From a virus, in the IMG/VR virus record IMGVR_UViG_3300032333_000308, positions 1 to 34,148 of that record: 34,148 nucleotides of DNA; one strand, 5' to 3'. Positions within the stretch are counted from its first letter, which is position 1. Each line of letters starts with the position of its first letter. Both the position numbers and the translations under genes were made by a program. The notes under the pieces are model-generated. The model was not told where the DNA came from and made no database searches. It saw only the letters and a program-made list of their open reading frames with translations. Shown here in pieces: positions 21,765-29,894 of the stretch.

Positions 21765-23174
21765 TTGGCCTATTATGAAGATGACGACTTAGAACAGCAA
21801 GATCCGAACGCGCCTCAACAGACCGGGCCGCAAGGAAGTGGCGTTATTCAAGGCGGAGGAGTTTCGGGAGCGCCTCAAGCCCCCACAGCACCGGACAGGG
21901 GAAGCAATTTCGTTGGGATAAACCAATATATTAACGCAAATAAGCCTCAGGCTGAAAAGCTTGGCGATCAAGCTTCGGGTGTTATCACAAGCAGTGCAAA
22001 TCAAGCGCGCGAGAGCGTTAATAACTTAAACAACGAGTTTAATCAAAAAGCCGGGAGCGCTCAAACGATTGATCAAGGCGTGCTTGGGAAAGTGAATCAG
22101 GCGGAAACTCTTGGCGATCAAGAAAAAGAGCAAATCAAGTCGGCTTATAACGCTCAGTACGGAGGGCCGAACAGCCTTCAGGATTTGTCTGAGCAGTATA
22201 ACGATGCGGGGAAAAAGCTTTCTACTGCGAAACAAAACGTTGAGGCCTCAAACACTGAAGAAGGACGACAGGGACTTGTTACTCAAATTAATTCAAAGCC
22301 TAGAACTGCGGGAATCAATAACTTTGACAACATTCTTTTACAGACTGGCGGGGGACGAGAGAAGCTTGCTCAGGCTGCAAACGCAAATCAAGATGTAACT
22401 CAAGATGTTTTAGCTCAAAACAATTTAGCTGCACAGCAAAAGGCTGCCGATATTAAATCACAAACAGATGCGACAAGACAGCAAACTCAAGGGGCGGTAA
22501 CGAGCGCAAGCCAGAGTTTGGGGAAAAGCCTTGAACAGAGACTTAAGGAAATGAGAGACGGTACGACGGCTAAAAACAATGCGATTGCGCAAGACCTTGG
22601 GGACAATGCCTATGGTTTAGATCAAGAAACAATGGACGCGCTTGGGTTATCCGACGGAGTGCGTGGCTACGGAATTGATCCGAACTCATACTTAAAACAG
22701 GGTGACGTTAACTCGATGAACATTGGGAACGTAGCAAAACAAGAAGAGTACGCAAGGTCACAGGCGCTTGCAGATCTTGCCGGTGGGCAAGGCTTGTTAG
22801 ATCAAGCCAATATTTCTCAGGCAGGAACGGCGGGAATGTATGGCTCAAATTTCGATAAAGAAAGGCTTAAGGGAGATATCGAGAAAAAGGATGCCGACTT
22901 TCAAAAGACATACAAAACAGACAAAGGTGTCGCAGAGCAGTTTCTCAATCAAGAACGTAAAAACTTAGGGTTTACGCAAGTTGATCCAAATTTAAAAGGG
23001 GCGACGCTTGAGGAAATTGAATCGAAATGGCTTCCTGAGTATAGAAAGTACTCTCAATCAAGGCCTGGCGACGAGCTAAGCAAAAAAAGCTTGCTTGCCC
23101 TTGAAAATACGATTGCCAACTTTAAAAACGCAGCAGGATACAACAAGCAATTTGCGTTAAACAAAAAAGGATAA
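21765..23174 (+). CDS. Internal virion/ejection protein 1, 469 aa
   Basis: The TTG start follows GAGGAGAG. The first 50 residues are Gln/Pro/Gly-rich and disordered; the rest is a long, helical, Gln/Asn/Ala-rich chain with almost no Cys and no membrane helix (for example LNNEFNQKAGSAQTIDQG). Podoviruses carry several such proteins in the head core that are ejected with DNA. It begins a run of four consecutive genes of this type. Exact role unknown. Confidence 0.65.
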   Translation: MAYYEDDDLEQQDPNAPQQTGPQGSGVIQGGGVSGAPQAPTAPDRGSNFVGINQYINANKPQAEKLGDQASGVITSSANQARESVNNLNNEFNQKAGSAQTIDQGVLGKVNQAETLGDQEKEQIKSAYNAQYGGPNSLQDLSEQYNDAGKKLSTAKQNVEASNTEEGRQGLVTQINSKPRTAGINNFDNILLQTGGGREKLAQAANANQDVTQDVLAQNNLAAQQKAADIKSQTDATRQQTQGAVTSASQSLGKSLEQRLKEMRDGTTAKNNAIAQDLGDNAYGLDQETMDALGLSDGVRGYGIDPNSYLKQGDVNSMNIGNVAKQEEYARSQALADLAGGQGLLDQANISQAGTAGMYGSNFDKERLKGDIEKKDADFQKTYKTDKGVAEQFLNQERKNLGFTQVDPNLKGATLEEIESKWLPEYRKYSQSRPGDELSKKSLLALENTIANFKNAAGYNKQFALNKKG

Positions 23175-23178
23175 AAAC

Positions 23179-24294
23179 ATGGGATTATTAGATGGTTTAC
23201 TGGGCGGGGTTATGTCCTCTGGCGAAGCCCCAAACATTTCGGACTACTATAAGGACATTCAAACACCAGACACGGTTGATCTTGAGGTTCAACTTCAACA
23301 GCTCGTGCAACAGGGCGTATTAACGCCAGAGGATGCTCAGGCTGCGCTTGCTGGGCCGTCTGCGCTTAGTGGAATAAGCCTTGATCCAAAGTTGAAGGAC
23401 GCTCAAATGCAGGCGCTTCAGGGCTTGCAGGACATTTCTGATAACGGCGGGATGACGCTCACAGATCAAGCGAACTTGAGAAAGATTCAATCCGAGCAAG
23501 ACGCAGCGGCCCGAGGCTCACGTGAGGCGATTTTACAAAACGCCCAAACAAGAGGCCTTGGGGGAAGTGGACTTGAGTTAATGAGTCAGATGCAAAATCA
23601 ACAGGACTCAGCGACTCGAGCGAGTCAGCGGGGGACGGATATTGCGGCTCAAGCTCAAGACAGAGCGCTTCAAGCATTAATTCAGGGCGGAACCACAGCG
23701 GGCAATATTGAAAATCAAGACTTTAATCAAAAGGCCACTGTCGCAGGCGCGCAAGATGCAATTTCTAAATTCAATGCGCAAAATCAGCAACAGACAAATC
23801 TGTTTAACACTCAATCGAGAAACGACGCTCAAGCAAGTAACCTCGCAGCCAAGCAAGGTGTTTCAGACGCAAACGCGAACACGAATAATCAGCAACAGAT
23901 GTACAACAAAAATCTCATTCAGCAAAACTACGACAACAAACTTAAAAAGGCGGCAGGGCAGAGCGGGATTGCTTCACAAAACGCCGCAAATCAAGGCGCT
24001 GCCTCTCAGGCTCAAGCGAACGCAACAAATCAACTTGTGGGCGGATTGCTTGGTGTGGGAAGCGCGTACTTAGGAAAGAAAAAAGAGGGTGGGCTTGTTA
24101 TGGGCGACCCGAGCGATCAAGACACCATGCCTCACATGCTTCAGCCTGGTGAGATGGTAATAAAAAAGGATGACGTGCCTGAAATGCTTAAGCGCAAGCA
24201 CACAAGCGATGACGGTGACTTCGATGCGGCTGCTTTTCTCGACGACATCACCGGACATCGTTATGGTTATTCGAAAGGAAAGAAAAATGCCTAG
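23179..24294 (+). CDS. Internal virion/ejection protein 2, 371 aa
   Basis: The N-terminus is short and Gly-rich (GLLDGLLGGVMSSGEAPN), the middle is Gln/Ala/Asn-rich helix, and near residue 280 there is a Leu/Gly segment (LVGGLLGVGSAYLG). The C-terminus has GGLVMGDPSDQDTMPHMLQP followed by GEMVIKKDD, a motif of phage injection or internal virion proteins. Probably ejected into the host envelope. The stop overlaps the next start by 8 bases. Confidence 0.65.
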   Translation: MGLLDGLLGGVMSSGEAPNISDYYKDIQTPDTVDLEVQLQQLVQQGVLTPEDAQAALAGPSALSGISLDPKLKDAQMQALQGLQDISDNGGMTLTDQANLRKIQSEQDAAARGSREAILQNAQTRGLGGSGLELMSQMQNQQDSATRASQRGTDIAAQAQDRALQALIQGGTTAGNIENQDFNQKATVAGAQDAISKFNAQNQQQTNLFNTQSRNDAQASNLAAKQGVSDANANTNNQQQMYNKNLIQQNYDNKLKKAAGQSGIASQNAANQGAASQAQANATNQLVGGLLGVGSAYLGKKKEGGLVMGDPSDQDTMPHMLQPGEMVIKKDDVPEMLKRKHTSDDGDFDAAAFLDDITGHRYGYSKGKKNA

Positions 24295-25498
24295 AAATCA
24301 AGATCTAGAATATTTACTCGCAAGCCTTGACCCTGAATACAAGCAAGATCCACTCCCGCCTATGGGCATGGGTGAGTTTCAACCGCAAGAGGTTGAGGCT
24401 CCGATTATGCCAGCGGCAACACCTCCTCAGATGAAAATGGCTCCGCCAAATCTCGACGCTGCTCCAAAATCTATGGACCCAATTGTAAGTGATTACATAA
24501 TGAAAAAAAATCCGGACATTATGCCACAGAAATTCGACTACGGCGATTACTCAGACGAGAACAGAAAAAAGCTTGAGGATGAGTTAGGTGGTTATGATTG
24601 GAGGGGGAACACAGCGGCAGCGCTTGCCTCTTTAGGCGCAGCTTTTCAAGGCGGCAACTCCATTCAGGCGGCAAACAGTGTGCTTGATCGAAACGCAGCC
24701 ATGGACAAGGACAAGCTTGCTCAGTTTGATAAAAAGCGCGCAGGCATGGTTCAAGACTACGATCTTAATCGTAAGGCGACTAAAGACTCTAGAGAAGATG
24801 CTGACCTTGAACAATTAATGGACGCAAATTCTAGCGCATCTAAGATGTTCCAAAGCTTGGCGAGCAAAATCGACCCGTCTAAAGATTACTCTGGAATGTC
24901 AGGCTATGAGCTTCAAAAAACGTATCCGCAAATGCAAAAGCTTTATGAGATTGATCAAAAAAGGCTTGATCGCATTGACCAGCGCAACTTCCAAAAAAGC
25001 CTTTTCGATTCCAAGACTCAAGAAAAGAGAGACTTGGCAGATGAAAAGAAAAAATCCGCTATGTTTGAGGTTGAAGATCGAAGAAACAACATTAACGACG
25101 CGATAACATCACTAGATAAAATGATTGAAGATGACGGGACATGGGAGGCCACGGGCTCTCATAACCAAACCATGGATCGATTGGTCGACCAAATTGCGAC
25201 CGACATGGCAAAGTTACAAGATCCAAATTCTGTGGCCAGACCGGGCGAGGTTGAGCTTGTTAAACAACAATTAATTCAGTCCGGCTTTAGAAACAGTAAC
25301 TCGACGGCTAGAGATTTATTGCAAAAGTTTAAAGGCGAAGTGGATCGCCGCGCTGAAACGGCGTACAAGGTGCGCGGCCTTGAGGCTCCACAAAAAACGC
25401 AATCACAAGCGCCCCAAACATCAAGCTGGAATGACGACGAAGAGCAAGAGCTAAGAGACCTTGAGAGAAAAATGGGCATGGGCTCGGGGATGAAATAA
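24287..25498 (+). CDS. Internal virion/ejection protein 3, 403 aa
   Basis: I place the start at the ATG at 24287, preceded by AAAGGAAAG; the ATG at 24170 lies well inside the preceding gene. The N-terminal 85 residues are Met/Pro-rich (PPMGMGEFQPQEVEAPIMP), the rest is a highly charged helical chain with coiled-coil stretches. There is a small Ala/Gly patch near residue 110 (NTAAALASLGAAFQGG). The stop and next start overlap as TAATG. Confidence 0.6.
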   Translation: MPRNQDLEYLLASLDPEYKQDPLPPMGMGEFQPQEVEAPIMPAATPPQMKMAPPNLDAAPKSMDPIVSDYIMKKNPDIMPQKFDYGDYSDENRKKLEDELGGYDWRGNTAAALASLGAAFQGGNSIQAANSVLDRNAAMDKDKLAQFDKKRAGMVQDYDLNRKATKDSREDADLEQLMDANSSASKMFQSLASKIDPSKDYSGMSGYELQKTYPQMQKLYEIDQKRLDRIDQRNFQKSLFDSKTQEKRDLADEKKKSAMFEVEDRRNNINDAITSLDKMIEDDGTWEATGSHNQTMDRLVDQIATDMAKLQDPNSVARPGEVELVKQQLIQSGFRNSNSTARDLLQKFKGEVDRRAETAYKVRGLEAPQKTQSQAPQTSSWNDDEEQELRDLERKMGMGSGMK

Positions 25499-26973
25499 TG
25501 GCACTATCCGATCAAGAGAGACTGCGATATTTACAGCTTAAAAAGAAACGTGCGCTTGCTCAATCGCCAGATCCGCAAATGCCAGAAGCGGGCGGCCTAA
25601 GTGAGTGGGAATCTGCAGGACGAGGGGCGGCGCAAGGAGCATCTTTAGGTCTTAGAGACGAAGGCGCGGGCTTTCTAAAGTCACCTCTTGGCGGGCTTAA
25701 AGAGATTGCAAATAAATTTGGCGCTGAGTTTTCAGATGACGATATTGAAAGCTATAAAAAAGAACGAGACGCCTCAAGAGGTTTGGATCGAGCGGCTCAA
25801 GAGGCAAATCCCGGCTCATACTTGACGGGAGAGCTTGGCGGTGGTCTTGCGGCGGCATTCGTTCCTGGGCTTAACATTGCAAAGGGCGCAACTCTTGCGA
25901 AAACTGCAGGACTTGCAGCACTTCAGGGCGGTGTTGGTGGTGTGGGACTCTCACAAAACGAGGACCTTTTAGGTATTGCAAAAGACGCCACAATCGGCGC
26001 TGGCATAGGCGGAGCGGGTGGTGCTGCGGCTCATGGACTTTCAAAACTCCCGGGCGCGTTTACAAAAACCGCAGATTATCTCGATAACGCCGCCGAAAAC
26101 TTTGCCGTGAAGGCAACGGGCGCGACTGGGAAACAAACCGAGAAATTCGCAGACGATGCCGGAAGGCAATTGCTTGATCGCGGACTTATTAAGTTTGGCG
26201 ATAGCGCTGAAGACATCGCGGGGCGCATAGGCGGCCAAATGGATGAGGCGGGGAATAATATTTCAAAAGCTCTTTCCACGCTTGATGAGCGCGGAATTAC
26301 CGGAAGCAATGAAAACGTAGTTAAACAAATCGAGTCAAGAATCGCAGAACTTTCAGGCGACCCGTCACAGGCGTCTCTTGTGAGAAAATTACAGACGATG
26401 CTCGATGACGTTTACGAGGCGGGAAACTCACAGGTGCCGCTCTCGCAAATGGAAAATGTAAAGCGTGGTTATGGCTCAAAGATTAAAAACTGGCTTGACC
26501 CAGAGGCTGGGGCTGCGAATAAAGAATTTTATCGCGCCAACATGGACGAGGTTGAGCGTGCGGCGCGAGATGCAAGCAATAAGATGTCTGGGCTCTTTGA
26601 AGAGAGCAAAAAAACATATGGCCTTTTAGCCCCGATTGAAGAGGCAGCAAGTAAAAGGGCTGCGACGCTTGGTCAATCACCTTTCGGCGGGCTTGGCGAT
26701 ATCGCTGCGACTGCGGCGGGCGGAGGGAATCCCCTTTATGCGGCAGGAAGACGCGCATTCGCCCCAAGGCTTGCAAGCTCTGCGGCGTGGAGTGCGGATA
26801 AAATTGCGGATGCGGTTCGCGCAACGCCTGAAGTGTTTGGCAAGTATGCTGGCGTTTTACAAAAGGCCGCCGAGCGTGGTCCGCAAGGAGTGGCCGCGAC
26901 AGATTTTGTTTTGCAAAGCACAGACAGCGCATATCGAGAAATGATGAGACAGGTCGCAGACAAGGGAGAATAA
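25498..26973 (+). CDS. DNA-transfer/ejection protein with Gly/Ala hydrophobic domain, 491 aa
   Basis: The N-terminal region has ESAGRGAAQGASLGLRDEGA and SYLTGELGGGLAAAF, a pattern I know from phage DNA-transfer proteins. Residues about 115-180 are a long Gly/Ala-rich apolar stretch (LGGGLAAAFVPGLNIA, GIGGAGGAAAHG) that could insert in membranes. The C-terminal half is an ordinary helical domain ending ADKGE. Such proteins help form the trans-envelope DNA channel in podoviruses. Confidence 0.7.
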   Translation: MALSDQERLRYLQLKKKRALAQSPDPQMPEAGGLSEWESAGRGAAQGASLGLRDEGAGFLKSPLGGLKEIANKFGAEFSDDDIESYKKERDASRGLDRAAQEANPGSYLTGELGGGLAAAFVPGLNIAKGATLAKTAGLAALQGGVGGVGLSQNEDLLGIAKDATIGAGIGGAGGAAAHGLSKLPGAFTKTADYLDNAAENFAVKATGATGKQTEKFADDAGRQLLDRGLIKFGDSAEDIAGRIGGQMDEAGNNISKALSTLDERGITGSNENVVKQIESRIAELSGDPSQASLVRKLQTMLDDVYEAGNSQVPLSQMENVKRGYGSKIKNWLDPEAGAANKEFYRANMDEVERAARDASNKMSGLFEESKKTYGLLAPIEEAASKRAATLGQSPFGGLGDIAATAAGGGNPLYAAGRRAFAPRLASSAAWSADKIADAVRATPEVFGKYAGVLQKAAERGPQGVAATDFVLQSTDSAYREMMRQVADKGE

Positions 26974-27231
26974 ATGGATTTATTTAGCCTGGATTTTTTA
27001 GAAAAGTTTTTAAGCACAAAAGATCTTTTTACGGTCGGCGTGATTTGGTTTTTGATTAAAAATAAAGTCGCCGGACACTTCAAGTCTATCGAATCAAGCT
27101 TGATTACCATAGGCGGGAATATTCAGGCGCTTAAGGACTCTATTTTAAAGCTTGAGGAAACGCAGACCAAGAAGATCAACGACCTCAATGAAAGAGTTTC
27201 AAAGCTTGAGGGCGACGGAGACCTCCTATAG
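26974..27231 (+). CDS. One-helix membrane protein with coiled coil, 85 aa
   Basis: Residues 18-28 (LFTVGVIWFLI) are a short hydrophobic segment after a polar N-terminus, followed by a heptad-patterned coiled coil to the end (residues 40-82, SILKLEETQTKKINDLNERV). This is the plan of XhlA-type haemolysin/holin helpers and also of i-spanins. It is the last gene of the late operon, directly after the ejection proteins. Holin-associated function is a guess. Confidence 0.65.
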   Translation: MDLFSLDFLEKFLSTKDLFTVGVIWFLIKNKVAGHFKSIESSLITIGGNIQALKDSILKLEETQTKKINDLNERVSKLEGDGDLL

Positions 27232-27314
27232 TTAGGCCAAGCAAGGGCTTTGACCAGACAAGGAGAAGCTCAGCGATTTTTTGGAGTGTTCTTTTTTTAT
27301 TTTTTCTTGCATTT
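27232..27314. other. Convergent intergenic region, T-rich
   Basis: The late rightward operon ends at 27231 and the leftward regulator ends at 27315. Between them is a T-rich stretch (27290-27308) but no clean GC hairpin; a weak stem involving CAAGC and GCTTTG (27238-27251) can be drawn. Some form of transcription end is expected here. Confidence 0.3.
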
Positions 27315-27758
27315 CTAGTCGGTCTTGGGCGTCGTATCCTCTGTCTGCCTGTATATTTTTAAACCAAAAACGAAATAAAAGGTCAAAGTCTTTGCTGATT
27401 GGAGTGCCGCCACTTTTTCGACAAGAACTCTATTCATAAGTCGTAACTCTTCAAGCTCCGGGTCATTTAATGGCTTAGTCGATATGTCTGCGTAGGCTTT
27501 GGCTGCCAAGTCGGAAAGGGTTGGCGTTGCGGGTTGATCAAAAAAAGAATCGTCAACCTTTAGAGCTTTTTTTATGGCCTCACGGAATTCTTCGCCAACT
27601 CCTGTTCGCCCCGATTCCCACCTTGAGACAGTTACGCGGTTTGACCCGATTATATGAGCGAAGTCTTCCTGGCTTTTATAGCCAAAAGATAAGCGCCGGC
27701 GACGAAGTTTGTCTCCAAGCGAGATTCTTTTATTTCTTTTAAGTTCTTTTAAGCCCAT
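27315..27758 (-). CDS. XRE-family repressor-like regulator, leftward, 147 aa
   Basis: Residues 13-72 are a lambda-repressor-type helix-turn-helix: LGDKLRRRRLSFGYKSQEDF, then SNRVTVSRWESGRTGVG, where the second helix and the SRWE segment form the DNA contact. Residues 100-120 look like a coiled coil for dimerisation (LEELRLMNRVLVEKVAAL). It lacks the LexA-like Ser-Lys peptidase domain of cleavable CI proteins. It faces another repressor across an operator region, the classic immunity-switch layout. No Shine-Dalgarno is seen and the promoter puts the start site at the ATG itself. Confidence 0.85.
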   Translation of the reverse strand: MGLKELKRNKRISLGDKLRRRRLSFGYKSQEDFAHIIGSNRVTVSRWESGRTGVGEEFREAIKKALKVDDSFFDQPATPTLSDLAAKAYADISTKPLNDPELEELRLMNRVLVEKVAALQSAKTLTFYFVFGLKIYRQTEDTTPKTD

Positions 27759-27841
27759 ATAAACACTATATTATTTAAAATGACCCACATAAACGCATCA
27801 AACATGTTGCAATTAAAACATAGCCATGCTACATTTAATAA
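27759..27841. promoter_or_regulatory. Divergent operator-promoter region of the switch
   Basis: The rightward promoter is TTGCAA (27807-27812), 17 bp, TACATT (27830-27835). The leftward promoter on the minus strand is TTTATG (27793-27788), 17 bp, TATAGT (27770-27765). Operator candidates are the direct repeat ATAAACAC/ATAAACGC (27759, 27789), the palindrome AACATGTT (27801-27808) on the rightward -35 and TAGC-CAT-GCTA (27821-27831) on its -10. Both predicted start sites fall at the gene ATGs, so both mRNAs would be leaderless, as for lambda cI from PRM. Confidence 0.65.
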
Positions 27842-28054
27842 ATGAGCACAGGACTAAGGTTGAAAAAAATCATTTCAGACAGAGGAATAAAACAAACGTG
27901 GCTCGCGGATCGGGCTGGTCTAAACCGAGTAACTTTGGCGAGAATAATCGGCGGAGTCAGCGAGCCTCACGTGGACACCATCAGGCGTCTTGCAAGGGCG
28001 CTTGGGGTTACCTCTGACTACCTTCTTGGCTTGAGCGAAGAGGAAGCAAGTTAG
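27842..28054 (+). CDS. Cro/CI-type regulator, 70 aa
   Basis: Nearly the whole protein is one helix-turn-helix domain: LRLKKIISDRGIKQTWLADR, then NRVTLARIIGGVSEPHVDTI, then a closing helix and SDYLLGLSEEE. The size and lack of other domains are like Cro proteins or minimal XRE repressors. It is transcribed away from the leftward regulator and is followed by two hairpins before the early operon. No ribosome binding site is present; a leaderless mRNA is predicted. It likely competes with the leftward protein for the shared operators. Confidence 0.88.
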   Translation: MSTGLRLKKIISDRGIKQTWLADRAGLNRVTLARIIGGVSEPHVDTIRRLARALGVTSDYLLGLSEEEAS

Positions 28055-28058
28055 ATTT

Positions 28059-28081
28059 TAAAAGAGCCAATTGGTCTTTTA
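28059..28081 (+). terminator. Hairpin 1 after the Cro-like gene
   Basis: TAAAAGAGCCA pairs with TGGTCTTTTA (one G-T pair) around the AT centre of CCAATTGG. With its T-rich 3' side it can act as a terminator in either direction. It forms a tandem pair with the hairpin at 28087. Confidence 0.6.
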
Positions 28082-28086
28082 GCACA

Positions 28087-28109
28087 AAAAATAGGATGTG
28101 CCTATTTTT
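28087..28109 (+). terminator. Hairpin 2 after the Cro-like gene
   Basis: AAAAATAGG and CCTATTTTT pair perfectly over 9 bp around loop ATGTG; the 3' arm itself ends in five T. Together with hairpin 1 it separates the regulator from the early operon, so early genes depend on read-through, antitermination or an unseen promoter. Confidence 0.7.
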
Positions 28110-28141
28110 AAGGCCGAATTGTAAATTTTACGAGGTTGTAT

Positions 28142-28381
28142 ATGGGTTCGACATTTTATCTCACGCTAAATCTCAGATGTGAAGGCTCGATAGTCTCTGG
28201 TCAGCCTTCTCGTATTGATAGATTTCATGGGAACTGGACCCCAGGCGAGCCTCCACACGTTGAAAACTTTAAAGTGTTTCTTGGTGAGCTCGAAATCACA
28301 AATCAGTTAAGCAAAAAAGAACTTTCAGAGCTTGAGTCAGACTACATGATTTATCACTCGGAGGATGAAGTATGCGCTTAA
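28142..28381 (+). CDS. Hypothetical early protein, 79 aa
   Basis: I pick the ATG at 28142, 6 nt after GAGG, over a TTG six bases upstream. The protein starts with beta-like strands (STFYLTLNLRCEGSIVSG) and ends in an acidic helix (KKELSELESDYMIYHSEDE). First gene of the early operon; overlaps the lipoprotein gene by 10 bases. Not recognised. Confidence 0.7.
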   Translation: MGSTFYLTLNLRCEGSIVSGQPSRIDRFHGNWTPGEPPHVENFKVFLGELEITNQLSKKELSELESDYMIYHSEDEVCA

Positions 28382-28659
28382 CCGTAATTGTTTCATGCTT
28401 AATTTTAGTTGCGTGTGGCAAGGATAGCGATAAGGCGAAAATTGCAGAAATGGTAAAAGAAAAGCCACAGTATCAGTGTGTTTTCTCTAAAAAAGACACG
28501 GCATCGGGTGGGATTTTTGGCTCAGGGATTACAACTTTTATCTATACCTGTGAGGACGATAAAACGGGCGCCGAGTGTATGGCATCTATAAATTCAAAGA
28601 ATGATCCTGTCCTTACAACTTGTGATCAATTCGATTGGTCAGTTTTGGAGGGATTATGA
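28372..28659 (+). CDS. Small phage lipoprotein, 95 aa
   Basis: Residues 1-15 are a lipoprotein signal (MRLTVIVSCLILVAC) with lipobox LVAC and Cys15 as the acylated residue; Gly16-Lys17 follow. The mature 80-residue part has four further Cys residues (QCVF, YTCED, AECMA, TTCDQ) that could form two disulfides in the periplasm. As an early-region lipoprotein it is a candidate superinfection-exclusion or receptor-masking protein like T5 Llp, a comparison of type only. Coupled to both neighbours by overlap. Confidence 0.8.
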   Translation: MRLTVIVSCLILVACGKDSDKAKIAEMVKEKPQYQCVFSKKDTASGGIFGSGITTFIYTCEDDKTGAECMASINSKNDPVLTTCDQFDWSVLEGL

Positions 28660-28745
28660 GCCTTAAAGAACAAAACCTTGTCATGGCTTTAAAGTTAGGT
28701 CTTATCGATTGGTTTCAATACTTAGAAATGTGGAGGTCGGCTTGA
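28656..28745 (+). CDS. 29-residue early peptide
   Basis: It starts inside the lipoprotein stop (ATGA) after GGAGGGATT and stops inside the next TTG start (TTGA), so it is locked into the chain of overlaps, which supports it being real. The sequence is a single amphipathic helix (LVMALKLGLIDWFQYLEMW). Role unknown. Confidence 0.6.
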   Translation: MSLKEQNLVMALKLGLIDWFQYLEMWRSA

Positions 28746-28999
28746 GTTTTGATAACTTTAAAAGTCTTATCGATGGCCTTTCTGAGTCGTCAAAGCTTGA
28801 GCTTGCAAGTTATGTCATCTCGGAAATGAATCCGTCAACGGTTTTAAAGCTCATTGATGTTTTACGCTCAGGCGAGAATTTTGTCTCAATTGAGGTTTTA
28901 ACTGAAGCCGATCTTTTAGAAATGAAAGCAGAGGACGCGATTCACGTGCGAAATTTAATGCACGTAATTCGAGAGGAAAAATCAAATGAGCCAGCTTAA
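28742..28999 (+). CDS. Hypothetical helical early protein, 85 aa
   Basis: The TTG at 28742 follows GGAGG by 5 nt and overlaps the preceding stop; I prefer it to a TTG at 28709. The protein is wholly helical and acidic (KSLIDGLSESSKLELASYVI, then LTEADLLEMKAEDA). It overlaps the nuclease gene by 14 bases. Not recognised. Confidence 0.7.
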   Translation: MSFDNFKSLIDGLSESSKLELASYVISEMNPSTVLKLIDVLRSGENFVSIEVLTEADLLEMKAEDAIHVRNLMHVIREEKSNEPA

Positions 29000-29894
29000 A
29001 AATCCTTTTTTCGACATCGACACTAACAGCGAAGAATTTGTTACGCAAATCACAGAGGCTATTTATAGGGGGGTAATGGACGACCAGAACGCCACGCGGT
29101 CAAACGCTATTAATCGCCCATCTAGTTCTGGTAAATGTGCCCGCGCTCTTTGGTACGCGAAAAACAACTATACAGCGACGCCCATCGCAGGACGCGCCCA
29201 CCTTTCATTTATGGCCGGTCACATCTCTGAGGACACCATGAAACACTTTGTAAAAAAATACTGTGTTGGCGAGGGTAAGCCTTTTAAGTCAGTAGAGTTT
29301 GGGGAAGTTGTGCGCTCCTTTTGGGTTGGCGGCGAAGAGGTGTTTCAATACAAACAAATTACAACGAATACTGTTTTACCAAGCGGACGAGAGTTACCAG
29401 GCGCGATAGATGGACTTGTGCAGTACCATAGTGGTTCCTGGGCCATTATGGACTGCAAATCCACCTCTGATTATGGTTTTGCTAAGGTTAAAAAAGAAAA
29501 CGACCCAGAAGACTATAAATATCAGGCCCACTGTTACATGGAGAGCGACATCGGAAAAAAATACGATGTTAAGAAATTTCTGTTTTTATACATGAGAAAA
29601 ACCACTGGGCATTTGCATGATTTTACAATCGACCTTGACCCTGAGCTTATCAAAGAAATCGACGGGCGTTTTATGCTGGCTAATGGAGAAATAACTCCAC
29701 CAAGAGAGTATGAGCCAGAGATAGAGACTCACTACAAAAAGCCCACGGGGCGAAAAATCCTTCCGTGGCAATGTAGTTATTGCGCTTACAACGCTCACTG
29801 TTGGAGCGGCTCAACTAAAGACTTTAAAAAAGATCAATTTGGAAATTATAAACCAGTCCTCGTTGTCGAGGACAAGAAAGAGGAGATAGCGTGA
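28986..29894 (+). CDS. Cas4/RecB-like Fe-S PD-(D/E)XK exonuclease, 302 aa
   Basis: Likely a DNA exonuclease in recombination or end processing. Cys51 (SSSGKCARALWYAKN) and a C-terminal set Cys263, Cys266, Cys272 (CSYCAYNAHC) match the four-cysteine iron-sulfur site of Cas4/AddB-type nucleases. The nuclease core has His79, Asp142 (GAIDGLV), Asp156-Cys-Lys158 (IMDCKS) and the QxxxY motif at 180-184. It is followed by an SSB, a pairing typical of phage recombination modules. There is no helicase domain and no CRISPR array here, so it is not a CRISPR Cas4. Confidence 0.88.
   Translation: MSQLKNPFFDIDTNSEEFVTQITEAIYRGVMDDQNATRSNAINRPSSSGKCARALWYAKNNYTATPIAGRAHLSFMAGHISEDTMKHFVKKYCVGEGKPFKSVEFGEVVRSFWVGGEEVFQYKQITTNTVLPSGRELPGAIDGLVQYHSGSWAIMDCKSTSDYGFAKVKKENDPEDYKYQAHCYMESDIGKKYDVKKFLFLYMRKTTGHLHDFTIDLDPELIKEIDGRFMLANGEITPPREYEPEIETHYKKPTGRKILPWQCSYCAYNAHCWSGSTKDFKKDQFGNYKPVLVVEDKKEEIA

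Noticed and set aside
26483-26932. Leftward ORF of 149 codons inside the ejection protein gene
   Set aside because: Antisense to a well-supported gene, with Pro/Arg/Gln-rich low-information sequence; no promoter or ribosome site seen.
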